From Clostridiales bacterium CHKCI001 (GTDB lineage: Bacteria; Bacillota; Clostridia; Lachnospirales; Lachnospiraceae): a stretch of DNA of 64,000 nt. Positions 26,120 through 35,951 of this stretch are shown here, one piece after another. The notes below the pieces were generated by a model. It was not told the DNA's origin. It did not search any database and saw only the letters and a program-made list of their open reading frames with translations. The position numbers and the translations under genes were made by a program. The stretch is from the NCBI GenBank assembly GCA_900045905.1, contig FCNS01000028.1:38515-102514 (forward strand), written 5' to 3'. Each line of letters opens with the position of its first letter. Position 1 is the stretch's first letter.

Positions 26120-29005
26120 TTAATCACTTAGACTTTGTGTCTTCTCTTCACTTAATGAGCGCTCTGCACTCGTCATAATATCGTCCAGTGTTAAGATTCC
26201 CTCCTGATAACGATAAATATCCTTTGTAACTAAAGCAGCATTTGCTGATGTATATGCATTTTGCATAGAAACCGTTGTTACAATCTCAGGATTCTCATAC
26301 GGTCCAAAGCTGACAAATAAACCATGGCTTCCTCGCAATAGATTTTCCTGAGCGGTACCACTCTTTCCAGCAATATCTACATACAAATCTTCAAATAGAT
26401 AACCCGCTGATCCACTGTCATGAGTTACTCCATACATTCCCTCATACAATGCATCCCATAGTGTATCTGGGAAATCCAATTGCCTAATTATCTGTGGTGT
26501 ATCATCTCGAATTACATTTCCATCTGTATCCAGTACCTTATCCAATAAATGGAACTCATATACACTTCCCTTTGTGGCAACTGCAGTAATATAACGGGCA
26601 ATTGCTACAGCTGTAAAGTTATTATTACCCTGTCCAATTGCAGATGGAACTGGAAGATCATCGGATATTTTGGATTGATTTTCCATTATTTCCAATCCAG
26701 TCGTACTATCAAAACCATAAAGAGAGGCATATTTATTTAGTTTCTCCAAACCAAGACTTGGCTTATATGTGCCATTTTCATCTTGGCTTAATCGGTATCC
26801 GCATTCATAAAAGAAGATATTACAAGAATTTTTAATTGCACCTGATACATTCAACAGGCCATGTGTCAAACCTTGATCTCGGTAGATCCAACATCTTGGA
26901 TGATTTAACTTATCAAAAATACCTGTGCATCGAATTTTTGTATTTGTATCGACAATACCTTCCATTAATGCTGCGGTAGAAGTAATCAACTTAAAGGTAG
27001 AACCAGGAGCCGTTCTAGTCTGTGTTGCTCGATTATAGAGAGGAGAAGAAAGATCCTCCAATAATTGTTTATAATAATCCGCATCCACGGTTCCTGACAT
27101 ACGATTTAAATCATATCCTGGATAAGATACAAGGGCTCGTATCTCACCAGTATTTTTATCTACTACAACGGCTGATCCAGCACATGGATCTAATGCCAAT
27201 TGTGTTGGTGTTATTTCCACTTTTACAATCTTCTCTTTTATAAAATTGTAGGCGGTTTCTTCATTGCCTGTTTTCAGTTGTTCGATTGCAGCTGCATCTT
27301 GTTCCAAAATTCCCTGATCAAACAATGCCAGACATACTTCATTGCCAGAAATTACTTCACCTTCAATTAAATATTTATATATGAGTTTTGAAAAACCATT
27401 GTCTTCTGGCAAACGTTTCAAAATATAATCTACGACTTGTCCATACCATTCATCTACATTGGAATATTTATTTTCGGTATCTAACTTCGCTGGGTCCAGC
27501 CATCCTTCGGTTAATGCCTGACGTAAAAATTGATTGACACTCATATCTTGATACTCGTCTCTGCTATAATCTACGCCTGATAATATTTTTTCATTGCTAT
27601 CAGAAGATGCCAACATTTCGTAAATATAGTTTAAATACTCCTGCATTTCTTCGGATTGTCCAGAAACAGCTTTTGGATCGTTCGTAAGTTGATTCGTTAT
27701 TTCAGATAAAATCTGCTGCTGCTTCGTCGTAAATTTAGCATAAATACTTTTTTCAACTTCTGTCGCATCCTCTGCTTCAAATTCTTCCAACGTAAGGATA
27801 TTATTGTTAAACATTTGGAAATAAGCATCTTTTACTGGAATTTTAAAAGCATCTGCTGAAGTGGAAGTGGTTGGAGTAAAGTCTCCCATAATCAATTTTT
27901 CTGCTACAACTGCTGCCATTCGCTGTTCCAACATATTATAGACTGCAATTTGTAAGTCGGAATCAATCGTCAATTGAAGGTCGTTTCCATTAACTGGATC
28001 GGTTTTACTGATCGTATCCATAATCATACCGACATTATTCAAATATACACTTTGATTTCCCTTTGTTCCCCTTAGCTCAGACTCATAGGCCTGTTCAATT
28101 CCAGCACGACCCACTACATCACCTAATACATAGGAATCATCGGTCTCTTGCAATGTTTCCAGTTCTTCTGTGGATGCCTTTCCTGTGTATCCTAATATAT
28201 GAGAAAAATATTCTGCATTTGGATAAACTCGAACTAATTCTTCTTTGATCTCCACTCCTTTTAAGTTGCTTTGATCTTCTAATACCGCTACTTTTACATC
28301 TTCACTGATATCAGAACTAATTACGGTAGACTGATATCTTGTATATGCATTTGCACTCATTGCATAGCGAATATTACAAAGTTTCAATACTGTTTCTTTG
28401 TCGAGTTGCTCTCCAGCAGGCCACCTTGACGTAAAATTATATACATTTGTCTTTAACCGCTCCATTACCACTTCTGCCGTATAGCTGTAAGGATCTTCTC
28501 CTTGTTCTTCCAACTCTTCAATCTTATCATTACCATAAACATCCCTGATAAAACGGCGAACTGCACTGCTGCTTGTTTCATTAAATACAAATTCATTATG
28601 TTCATTAATTGTAACTGGAATTGGAGTTTCTATGTTTGCTTCAAATCGCTCCAAGAGTTCAATTAACCGCAAAATCATTTCATTGAACTCTCCGTTTGTT
28701 TTATTATACTCTCCTGTATCCCGGATCGCTACCGAATATTTTTGCTGATTCTCTGCCAATACCTTTCCATTACAGTCTAAAATTCTGCCTCTAGGAGCTT
28801 CAATGGAAAGATCTCGTTTTGTAATCTGCACATAGTCTTCATAATGCTGGCTTCCTTGAATGACTTGCAGGAAAAATAATCTACCAACTAGTATGACTAT
28901 CATTCCAATTCCGATTACTCCTAAAATTAAGATTCGTGAATTTAAAGTTTCTAGTATTTTTCTGCGTGACTTTCTATTTTTCTTTTCAGAATTATTTTCA
29001 GACAA
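26120..29005 (-). CDS. mrdA: Penicillin-binding protein 2, class B transpeptidase
   Basis: 961 aa. A basic cytoplasmic N-terminus and one transmembrane helix (about 25-50) are followed by a PBP dimer domain (IEAPRGRILDCNGKVLAENQ). The transpeptidase motifs are APGSTFKLIT (nucleophile Ser about 668), KNSCN (SxN) and AGKSGTAQ (KSG about 881). Between dimerisation and catalytic domains is an acidic insertion of about 250 residues (roughly 365-615), making it far longer than the 600-650 aa E. coli type. It starts at TTG with GGGAG upstream, overlapping mreD by eight bases. It partners RodA. Confidence 0.92.
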   Translation of the reverse strand: MSENNSEKKNRKSRRKILETLNSRILILGVIGIGMIVILVGRLFFLQVIQGSQHYEDYVQITKRDLSIEAPRGRILDCNGKVLAENQQKYSVAIRDTGEYNKTNGEFNEMILRLIELLERFEANIETPIPVTINEHNEFVFNETSSSAVRRFIRDVYGNDKIEELEEQGEDPYSYTAEVVMERLKTNVYNFTSRWPAGEQLDKETVLKLCNIRYAMSANAYTRYQSTVISSDISEDVKVAVLEDQSNLKGVEIKEELVRVYPNAEYFSHILGYTGKASTEELETLQETDDSYVLGDVVGRAGIEQAYESELRGTKGNQSVYLNNVGMIMDTISKTDPVNGNDLQLTIDSDLQIAVYNMLEQRMAAVVAEKLIMGDFTPTTSTSADAFKIPVKDAYFQMFNNNILTLEEFEAEDATEVEKSIYAKFTTKQQQILSEITNQLTNDPKAVSGQSEEMQEYLNYIYEMLASSDSNEKILSGVDYSRDEYQDMSVNQFLRQALTEGWLDPAKLDTENKYSNVDEWYGQVVDYILKRLPEDNGFSKLIYKYLIEGEVISGNEVCLALFDQGILEQDAAAIEQLKTGNEETAYNFIKEKIVKVEITPTQLALDPCAGSAVVVDKNTGEIRALVSYPGYDLNRMSGTVDADYYKQLLEDLSSPLYNRATQTRTAPGSTFKLITSTAALMEGIVDTNTKIRCTGIFDKLNHPRCWIYRDQGLTHGLLNVSGAIKNSCNIFFYECGYRLSQDENGTYKPSLGLEKLNKYASLYGFDSTTGLEIMENQSKISDDLPVPSAIGQGNNNFTAVAIARYITAVATKGSVYEFHLLDKVLDTDGNVIRDDTPQIIRQLDFPDTLWDALYEGMYGVTHDSGSAGYLFEDLYVDIAGKSGTAQENLLRGSHGLFVSFGPYENPEIVTTVSMQNAYTSANAALVTKDIYRYQEGILTLDDIMTSAERSLSEEKTQSLSD

Positions 29006-29525
29006 ATCGCGTCTCTCCCTTTTTTTCTATTTTTTCTAGTTTACGATGAATCAAAAGAACCATTCCATAAACAACAACAGCAGCAATTAATGTAACAAGA
29101 TACTCTGGAATTACTACATGCCTCAAGTACCCCGTTGCCGTATGCACTGCCTGCTTTCTAAACTGAAACAAATACATTGCACCGTGATATAATATCTCAT
29201 TAATTGTACATAATATAAGAGGAAGTAAAATCACATTGGATATGAAATAACGCTTTAGTACGCCATTGATAAATCCAATATAAACAAAAATCAACACATA
29301 GAAACCCACAATATTTCCTTGTACAAAATCCATAAATAATCCTGCTGCAACTCCTACTGCCATCCCTACTTTTGGTCCTCTCAAAAAACCAAGTGAGAAA
29401 ACAATAATTAACATAATATTTGGAACACAACTCAAAGATGGGATAAATTGAGCAAAATTAATCTGAATGAAGAATCCTAGAAGTAAAACAATCATTATAA
29501 CAATTACCTGACGTAACCTTTTCAT
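28998..29525 (-). CDS. mreD: Rod shape-determining protein MreD
   Basis: 175 aa, five to six transmembrane helices. MreD features are visible in PNIMLIIVFSLGFLRGPKVGMAVGVAAG, where G and P positions follow the family, and GLFMDFVQGNIVGFYVL. AGGAGG precedes the ATG. It is translationally coupled to mrdA. Confidence 0.88.
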   Translation of the reverse strand: MKRLRQVIVIMIVLLLGFFIQINFAQFIPSLSCVPNIMLIIVFSLGFLRGPKVGMAVGVAAGLFMDFVQGNIVGFYVLIFVYIGFINGVLKRYFISNVILLPLILCTINEILYHGAMYLFQFRKQAVHTATGYLRHVVIPEYLVTLIAAVVVYGMVLLIHRKLEKIEKKGETRFV

Positions 29526-29540
29526 AAATACCTCCTGAAC

Positions 29541-30701
29541 TTATTCTTCATCTGGAACTGCCTGAAAATCTGCCTGGATCGAATCCGCTACTGGAGATTC
29601 GGATGATTCGTCTCCATTTGACTGTGCAGAAGAAGCTTGAGATGATTGTTCTTCTTTTTGTTGTTCTGAAGAAGCCTCCGATGAGGATTCACTCGCTGAA
29701 GTCTGCGGTTGTGTTGATTCTTCTTCTGTAGGTTTCGTTGTTTCTTCACTGGATGGCTCTGTCGATGTTTCTGGTTTTGTCTCTTTTACCTCATCCTCAC
29801 TTGTAGATGGCTCAATCAATTGCTCTTGTATTTTTTCTAATTCTTCATCTGAAAGCGTCTGTTTCTTTGTTGTAATAACAAGTACATCTTTTAGATGCTC
29901 AAAATCTACAGCTGGAATCAAATATCCCGTTTTCGTAACTTTATTGTCTTCTAACATTACATCAACCGCTTTTCCAATTACAATTCCAGGTAAAAACTTT
30001 TCACTAACATTAGATGTTACAACGGTATTATCTACATCAGAATTAAAATTATTACTCATATATTCCAGACGCAGTTTGCCATCTTGAATCGCACTCATAT
30101 CTCCAGCTACAATACAAGTATCTAATGTCTTACGAAGCATTCCACTCACTTTACTCTCTTCATCAATGATACTTGTCACAATTGCATAATTTGGACCTAT
30201 ATCAGTAATAATACCAACTAAACCAGCTGTGGCAATTACATTCATATCTACATCTAGACCATCATTTGTTCCTTTATCAATCATAAATTTACGGTACCAG
30301 TTATTACCCGAGTTTTTCATAATAACGGTTGCCCCAACAGTTGGATACGCATTATAGGTTTCCTTTAAATTCAAAAGCTGACGCAAACGAGAAATTTCAT
30401 CGTCATCATTGGCATGCTGTGCTTGCTCTGCTTGTAATTCTGCTACTTGCTTTTGTAATTGTTCATTTTGGCTTAATGCATCTTTTAATGAAATACGTTC
30501 TTGATTTTTTTCAGAAAACCAAGTTCCAATTTGATTCATTCCTCGCTGCAATGGTACAACAAAGATTCCTGCAACCGTTCGTAGCGGTGCCGATACTGAC
30601 TGATTCATACTGCTAAGCCAAATCGTTCCTGCGCAGATTAACGTCAGTAGAACTAAGATTACCTGCGGCTTTTTGAAAAAATTAAACTTAAACTTCTTCA
30701 T
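29541..30701 (-). CDS. mreC: Rod shape-determining protein MreC
   Basis: 386 aa. One N-terminal transmembrane helix (about 13-32), a coiled coil (about 65-110, LSQNEQLQKQVAELQAEQAQ) and two beta domains (VIMKNSGNNWYRKFMIDKGT; GLVGIITDIGPNYAIVTSIID) are seen. It ends in a roughly 100-residue Ser/Thr/Glu/Gln-rich tail beyond the conserved domain. It starts three bases after the radC stop. mreB, which usually lies between radC and mreC, is absent. Confidence 0.92.
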   Translation of the reverse strand: MKKFKFNFFKKPQVILVLLTLICAGTIWLSSMNQSVSAPLRTVAGIFVVPLQRGMNQIGTWFSEKNQERISLKDALSQNEQLQKQVAELQAEQAQHANDDDEISRLRQLLNLKETYNAYPTVGATVIMKNSGNNWYRKFMIDKGTNDGLDVDMNVIATAGLVGIITDIGPNYAIVTSIIDEESKVSGMLRKTLDTCIVAGDMSAIQDGKLRLEYMSNNFNSDVDNTVVTSNVSEKFLPGIVIGKAVDVMLEDNKVTKTGYLIPAVDFEHLKDVLVITTKKQTLSDEELEKIQEQLIEPSTSEDEVKETKPETSTEPSSEETTKPTEEESTQPQTSASESSSEASSEQQKEEQSSQASSAQSNGDESSESPVADSIQADFQAVPDEE

Positions 30702-30703
30702 AA

Positions 30704-31399
30704 TTAAATAATGCCTCGTTCCTTCAAACTGATATATGAACGATCCCCAATAATAATATGATCCATCAGTTCAATTCCTATCATAGTTCCAAGCTCTTTC
30801 ATTCTTCTTGTAATAAGAATATCTTCTCTACTTGGAGTAGGATCACCACTTGGATGGTTATGAACCAGAATAATATATACAGCCTGATGCTTTAATGCTT
30901 CTAAAAACACTTCTCTTGGAGAAATCAAAGATGCATTTACGGTTCCTTTGCTAATTGTCGTCTCCGCAATCAGACGATTTTTTGTATTCAGCATCATCAT
31001 TTGTAATAGTTCCTGGTTTTGATGTCTCATATCTTCCATGTAATAATTTGCAATCGTTTCTGGACTTCCCATCACGATTCCATCTGATGCACTTGCTTTG
31101 GCAATGCGCCTAGACAATTCTCCAATACAAAGAATCTGCACTGCTTTTACAGAGCCAATTCCCCGAATTGCCATCAGTTCTTCGACGCTCATCTGTAAAA
31201 TTCCTAGTATGCCCTGCGGCATCTTTCCTAGACTTAGCAAACGATTGGAAAGCTCCAGAGAATTTTCTCCAACGGAGCCTGTCCGTAAAATTACTGCCAA
31301 AAGCTCTGCATCACTCAATACTTGCGGTCCCTGTTTCAAACACCGCTCATAAGGTCTGACCTCTTTAGGGATCTGCTTCATCGTTTTTCTGTCTTCCAT
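30704..31399 (-). CDS. radC: RadC/JAB-domain DNA repair-type protein
   Basis: 231 aa. RPYERCLKQGPQVLSDAELLAVILRTG opens a helix-hairpin-helix region (GIGSVKAVQILC), followed by the JAMM metal motif EALKHQAVYIILVHNHPSGDP and DHIIIGD. Despite the name, no repair role is established. The ATG at 31399 has AGGGAGAG upstream; the longer ORF has no site. Confidence 0.93.
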   Translation of the reverse strand: MEDRKTMKQIPKEVRPYERCLKQGPQVLSDAELLAVILRTGSVGENSLELSNRLLSLGKMPQGILGILQMSVEELMAIRGIGSVKAVQILCIGELSRRIAKASASDGIVMGSPETIANYYMEDMRHQNQELLQMMMLNTKNRLIAETTISKGTVNASLISPREVFLEALKHQAVYIILVHNHPSGDPTPSREDILITRRMKELGTMIGIELMDHIIIGDRSYISLKERGII

Positions 31400-31539
31400 T
31401 GACTCTCCCTTCCCTCTCCAAGTACCAGAAGAATCAAAAATGATTATAATGACGCCAGATAGTTTTATTTTATCACAAAACAATCATAAAGTACATACAA
31501 AATACCATGAAATTTCGGACAATATCTCCGATTCTTTCT

Positions 31540-32820
31540 TTACAGCGTCACAATCCCTTCTTCGATTAATTTCTGCAAGGACATTAAAATGCCTAATTTG
31601 GCATGATACCATGTCAATCCCCCCTGGAAATAAACAGCATATGGAGGTTTAATCGGACCATCTGCACTCAGTTCAATCGACGATCCCTGCACAAATGCAC
31701 CTGCTGCCATAATAACTGGTGCATCATATCCTGGCATGTCCCATGGTTCTGGAGTTACATAACTGTCCACTGGAGCAGCTGCTTGAATCCCCTTACAAAA
31801 TGCAATCACTCCTTCTGGCGTTCCAAATGTCACTGCCTGAATAATATCATGACGAGATTCAGTCCCATTTGGCACCACGGAGAAGCCAAGTGTCTCATAC
31901 AAATTCGCTGCAAAAATGGCTCCCTTTAATGCACCTGCTACAACAGTAGGAGCAAGGAAAAATCCCTGATAAAATGCTGGCAAAATTCCAAGATTAGCTC
32001 CAACTTCTTGGCCAAGCCCTGGGGCACTTAAACGGTAAGCACATTGTTCCACACACTGCTTTGTTCCGCAAATATATCCACCAATCGGTGCCAATCCACC
32101 TCCAGGGTTTTTAATCAGGGAACCTACAATCATATCGGCTCCAACATCGGATGGCTCTCGTTCTTCTACAAACTCACCATAACAATTATCTACCATGCAG
32201 ATAATATCTGGTTTGATTTGTTTAATAAAAGTAATGAGTTCTCCAATTCTCTCAACAGAAAGAGTCGGACGCGTTTGATATCCCTTAGAACGCTGAATCG
32301 TTACGAGTTTTGTCCGCTCATTAATCGCATTTCGGATTCCCTCATAATCAAATCCTCCATCTTCTAACAAATCCACTTGTGCATAAGTAACACCATATTC
32401 CTTTAATGAACCAATCGAATCCCGAATTCCAATTACTTCCTCCAATGTATCATATGGTTTTCCAACAGGAGAAAGTAATTCATCTCCAGGACGTAAATTT
32501 GCAGATAGTGCGACCGCCAACGCATGGGTTCCACATGTAATTTGAGGACGTACGAGAGCAGCCTCTGTATGGAAACAATCGGCATAAATCTTTTCTAATG
32601 TCTCACGTCCCATATCATTATAGCCGTATCCCGTTGTCGCAGCAAAATGTGCTTCGCCCACTCGATTATCCTGCATTGCTTTTATTACCTTTAGTTGATT
32701 ATACTCCGAAATTTTGTCTATTTCTTGAAATCTTCCTTCCAAATTTCTTAAAATTTTTTCACCAAATTCATATACTTCTTCGGAAATCCCTAGATTTTTA
32801 TACATTTGCTTTTGTTCCAT
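31540..32820 (-). CDS. Methionine gamma-lyase family / 'aluminum resistance' PLP enzyme (YnbB-like)
   Basis: 426 aa fold-type I PLP protein. FAATTGYGYNDMGRETLEKI, RPQITCGTHALAVAL, MVDNCYGEFVE and the lysine region MIVGSLIKNPGGGLAPIGGYI are readable. The family is annotated for aluminum resistance or methionine gamma-lyase, but the actual substrate is uncertain. Its ATG overlaps the miaA stop (TAATG), with AGAGG upstream, giving tight coupling. Confidence 0.88.
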   Translation of the reverse strand: MEQKQMYKNLGISEEVYEFGEKILRNLEGRFQEIDKISEYNQLKVIKAMQDNRVGEAHFAATTGYGYNDMGRETLEKIYADCFHTEAALVRPQITCGTHALAVALSANLRPGDELLSPVGKPYDTLEEVIGIRDSIGSLKEYGVTYAQVDLLEDGGFDYEGIRNAINERTKLVTIQRSKGYQTRPTLSVERIGELITFIKQIKPDIICMVDNCYGEFVEEREPSDVGADMIVGSLIKNPGGGLAPIGGYICGTKQCVEQCAYRLSAPGLGQEVGANLGILPAFYQGFFLAPTVVAGALKGAIFAANLYETLGFSVVPNGTESRHDIIQAVTFGTPEGVIAFCKGIQAAAPVDSYVTPEPWDMPGYDAPVIMAAGAFVQGSSIELSADGPIKPPYAVYFQGGLTWYHAKLGILMSLQKLIEEGIVTL

Positions 32821-33767
32821 TATAAAATCCTCTTTTCTTTGCAAATCTTTTGTATCTCTTCTAACACTTGTGGCGGTGTCTTGCCATCTAACTCAATCCA
32901 ATCTACTTCTTTTTCTCTCTTAAACCATGTAAGCTGACGCTTTGCAAAATGTCTTGTATCTCGTTTAATGATCCGAACCGCTTCTTCTAACGAATAGACT
33001 CCATTGATATAATCAAAAAGCTCTTTGTATCCCAATCCTTTCATCGATACCATATCACTGGTACATCCCCGTTCTTTCAGCCGCTTTACTTCCTCTAGCA
33101 GTCCTTGCTCCATCATAAGATCGACTCTCTGATCAATTCGTTGATAGAGTTCCTGACGATCTCGATTTAATACAAAATACACAAACTGATACGGCGATTC
33201 CTTTTGCCTTTGTTGTTCATTATGTTCTGAAATTTGCTTTCCTGTATCTCGATAATATTCTAATGCACGTATGACTCTTTTTCGATTATTTGCGTGAATC
33301 TCCTGTGCTGCTTTTGGATCTACTTTTTGGAGCATCTCATGTAAGTATTCATTTCCTTTTTCCTGTGCCAACTTCTCCAATTCTCTTCGGTATTCAGAAT
33401 CCTCTGTCGTATCAGTAAAATCAATGTCATAGAGCAATGCTTGAATATAAAATCCAGTCCCTCCTACAATAACAGGAATTTTTCCTTTTTGGTAGATAAT
33501 TTTCATCGCATTTTTTGCCATTGTTTGGAAACGCACGACATTAAATTCTTCTTCTGGCTCTATCTCATCTACCAGATAATGAGGAACTCCCTTCATTTCT
33601 TCTGGCTGAATTTTCGCTGAACCAATATTCATTTCTTTATAAACCTGCATGGAATCCGCACTAATAATCTCACCATTGACTGCTTTTGCCAACTGAATTG
33701 AAAGTTCTGTCTTTCCTACCGCCGTTGGTCCAGTTAGTATGATTAACGGTTTTTTCAATTTATTCAC
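32820..33767 (-). CDS. miaA: tRNA dimethylallyltransferase MiaA
   Basis: 315 aa. P-loop LTGPTAVGKTELS at 10-22, ISADSMQVYKEMNIGSAK, GVPHYLVDEI, PVIVGGTGFYIQALLYD, and RRYAKRQLTWF in the variant form DTRHFAKRQLTWFK. It adds dimethylallyl to A37 of UNN-decoding tRNAs, the substrate for MiaB at 38624. It follows mutL in the common mutS-mutL-miaA order. Confidence 0.96.
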   Translation of the reverse strand: MNKLKKPLIILTGPTAVGKTELSIQLAKAVNGEIISADSMQVYKEMNIGSAKIQPEEMKGVPHYLVDEIEPEEEFNVVRFQTMAKNAMKIIYQKGKIPVIVGGTGFYIQALLYDIDFTDTTEDSEYRRELEKLAQEKGNEYLHEMLQKVDPKAAQEIHANNRKRVIRALEYYRDTGKQISEHNEQQRQKESPYQFVYFVLNRDRQELYQRIDQRVDLMMEQGLLEEVKRLKERGCTSDMVSMKGLGYKELFDYINGVYSLEEAVRIIKRDTRHFAKRQLTWFKREKEVDWIELDGKTPPQVLEEIQKICKEKRIL

Positions 33768-33778
33768 ATCCTAATATT

Positions 33779-35746
33779 TTATACAATTCTTTTAAACTTT
33801 TTTTCTAACTCATATTTACTCATAGAAATCATTGTTGGACGTCCATGCGGACATGCATATGGATTATCCAATTCCATCAATTGTTCTATTAACGCATCGG
33901 CTTCTTGAACACTCATTTTATGATTTCCTTTTACTGCCGCTTTACAAGAAAGAGAAGCAATTTTATCCGTAATTAATTCAGAGGAAAGCTCTGCCGCTTC
34001 CTCTTCTAATAAAGAAAATAATTCGGTCAGCATCTCCTTTTCTGGAATTCCAAACAAATTGCCAGGAACTCCACTAACAGCATATTCTCTTCCACCAAAT
34101 GGAGAAATTTCATATCCTAATTCCGTAAAATGAGATTTATATTTTTCCAAAATGGCTTCTTCCTTCCTCGTTAAACTAATAATAATTGGAGGGCTAACCA
34201 TCTGTGTTGTAAATTCCTTATTTTTTAGCGATTTCATAGTCTTTTCATAAAGCACTTTCTCATGTGCTGCATGCTGATCCATAATAAATAGTTTATCTTC
34301 ATACTGAATCAGCCAGTAGGTTTCAAACAGTTGCCCAATCAACCGATGTTTGACTCGAGCTGCTTTTGATAACAAATTTTCTTCAAATAATGTCATTTGT
34401 TCTGGCTTTGTTTCCTTCTGTTTCACGTCCTGCTTACTTGGTTCCCCAACATGATCCGTAATTGGATAGGAAGATGCTTCCCGCAATGGTAAATCAGTGA
34501 CTGGTTTTGGAATTTCAGAAGAATTTCTGATTTCTTCTTTTCTTTGAAGCTTCTCATTTACCCGAACGATATCCTTTGAAACGAACCCAGATGTTTTTCC
34601 TGTAGTTTGAGGATGTTTTTCTTCTATAGGCTTTCCATAAGATGCCAAGCGTTTTAATTGTTCTGCTTCCATCCGTTTTTTCTCAAACGGCTCTGGTGCT
34701 CTTTTTTCTGGTTTTTTTATTTCTTCTTTTTTCGCCAATTCCACTTCTGGGATAAACTCTTTTCCTTTTAATGTACGAGTTAGCACTTCTAATAACGTTT
34801 CATATACTGCCTGTTCTTGCTCAAATCGAAGTTCCATCTTCGCTGGATGTACATTTACATCTACTTTTTGCTGATCTAACTCTAAATGAAGCACAGCAAA
34901 TGGATATCGATGCTGCATCATAAATGGTTTATATGCTGTTTCAATTGCTTTTGCAATCAATTTACTTCGCACATAACGCCCATTAATAAAATAATTTTCA
35001 AAACTGCGATTTCCCCTCGCAATAACTGGCTTCCCTAAAAAGCCACGAATTGTCATAATTTCGGTCTCTTCCTGCACGGGTATTAAATTCGAAGCCACTT
35101 CTCTTCCATATATTGTATAAATCATGTCCTTTAACTTCCGATTTCCAGTTGTATATAATTTATTCTGTCCATTACTAATTAATCGAATGGAAACATCTGG
35201 ATGAGACAGAGCCATCTTCTCTACTAATTCTATAATATAATTTGCCTCCGTAACAGGAGCTTTTAAAAATTTACGTCGTGCAGGTACATTATAAAATAAA
35301 TTTCTTACAAGAAACGTGGTTCCATCTGGAGCTCCGATTTCTTCTATGGAACGTTCTTGTCCACCACTAATACAATAACAAATCCCCGTTAATGCATGGG
35401 GCGTTTTCGTAATCAATTCTACCTCTGCCACAGAAGCAATACTCGAAAGAGCTTCTCCTCGAAATCCAAGCGAAGACACAGTAATTAAATCTTGTGCAGT
35501 GCGAATTTTACTTGTGGAATGGCGTAAAAAAGCAAGAGGAATCTGTTCTTTTTCAATCCCATATCCATTATCGGTAATACGAATGAAAGAAATTCCCCCT
35601 TCTTTTATTTCAATTGTAACTGCTGTTGCATTGGCATCAATTGCATTTTCCAATAGTTCTTTTACAACGGATGCAGGACGTTCTACTACTTCCCCCGCTG
35701 CAATCTGGTTAATCGTATCTTGATCTAATATTTGAATCTGAGCCAA
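33779..35746 (-). CDS. mutL: DNA mismatch repair protein MutL
   Basis: 655 aa GHKL ATPase. IAAGEVVERPASVVKELLEN at the N-terminus, DNGYGIE, RHSTSKI and GFRGEALSSIASVAEV are ATP-lid motifs. A variable linker (about 340-450) precedes the C-terminal dimerisation/endonuclease domain with QHAAHEKVLYE (DQHAxHE) and ACPHGRPTM, consistent with an endonuclease-active MutL. It starts at TTG 35746, seven bases after a perfect AGGAGG; longer starts are less likely. Confidence 0.95.
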   Translation of the reverse strand: MAQIQILDQDTINQIAAGEVVERPASVVKELLENAIDANATAVTIEIKEGGISFIRITDNGYGIEKEQIPLAFLRHSTSKIRTAQDLITVSSLGFRGEALSSIASVAEVELITKTPHALTGICYCISGGQERSIEEIGAPDGTTFLVRNLFYNVPARRKFLKAPVTEANYIIELVEKMALSHPDVSIRLISNGQNKLYTTGNRKLKDMIYTIYGREVASNLIPVQEETEIMTIRGFLGKPVIARGNRSFENYFINGRYVRSKLIAKAIETAYKPFMMQHRYPFAVLHLELDQQKVDVNVHPAKMELRFEQEQAVYETLLEVLTRTLKGKEFIPEVELAKKEEIKKPEKRAPEPFEKKRMEAEQLKRLASYGKPIEEKHPQTTGKTSGFVSKDIVRVNEKLQRKEEIRNSSEIPKPVTDLPLREASSYPITDHVGEPSKQDVKQKETKPEQMTLFEENLLSKAARVKHRLIGQLFETYWLIQYEDKLFIMDQHAAHEKVLYEKTMKSLKNKEFTTQMVSPPIIISLTRKEEAILEKYKSHFTELGYEISPFGGREYAVSGVPGNLFGIPEKEMLTELFSLLEEEAAELSSELITDKIASLSCKAAVKGNHKMSVQEADALIEQLMELDNPYACPHGRPTMISMSKYELEKKFKRIV

Positions 35747-35789
35747 TGATCCACCTCCTTTAAACGGATGAAACACTTCACCTACTGTT

Positions 35790-35945
35790 ATATGTCAATC
35801 GGATATTCGCAATCCGCTTCGCTACTTGCTCATAACCGAATAACCATTACATGGCTTCTCAGAAGGGGCTTACTCCCCTTCTGAGACAAGTAATTCCCCA
35901 TCCCCTGCTTATTGCTCTTCACAATTGAAGCAGGGGACTTCCTTG
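35790..35945. repeat. mutS-mutL spacer: repeat copy D plus two perfect hairpins
   Basis: Contains (minus strand) TTATGAGCAAGTAGCGAAG and GGATTGCGAATATCCG, matching the core of mosaic copies A and C. Next are hairpins TCTCAGAAGGGG-CTTACT-CCCCTTCTGAGA (35857-35886) and TCCCCTGCTT/AAGCAGGGGA (35901-35910 with 35928-35937). The second stem resembles the subterminal palindromes of IS200/IS605-type elements, but no transposase is present. Confidence 0.55.
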
Positions 35946-35951
35946 ATTCGG

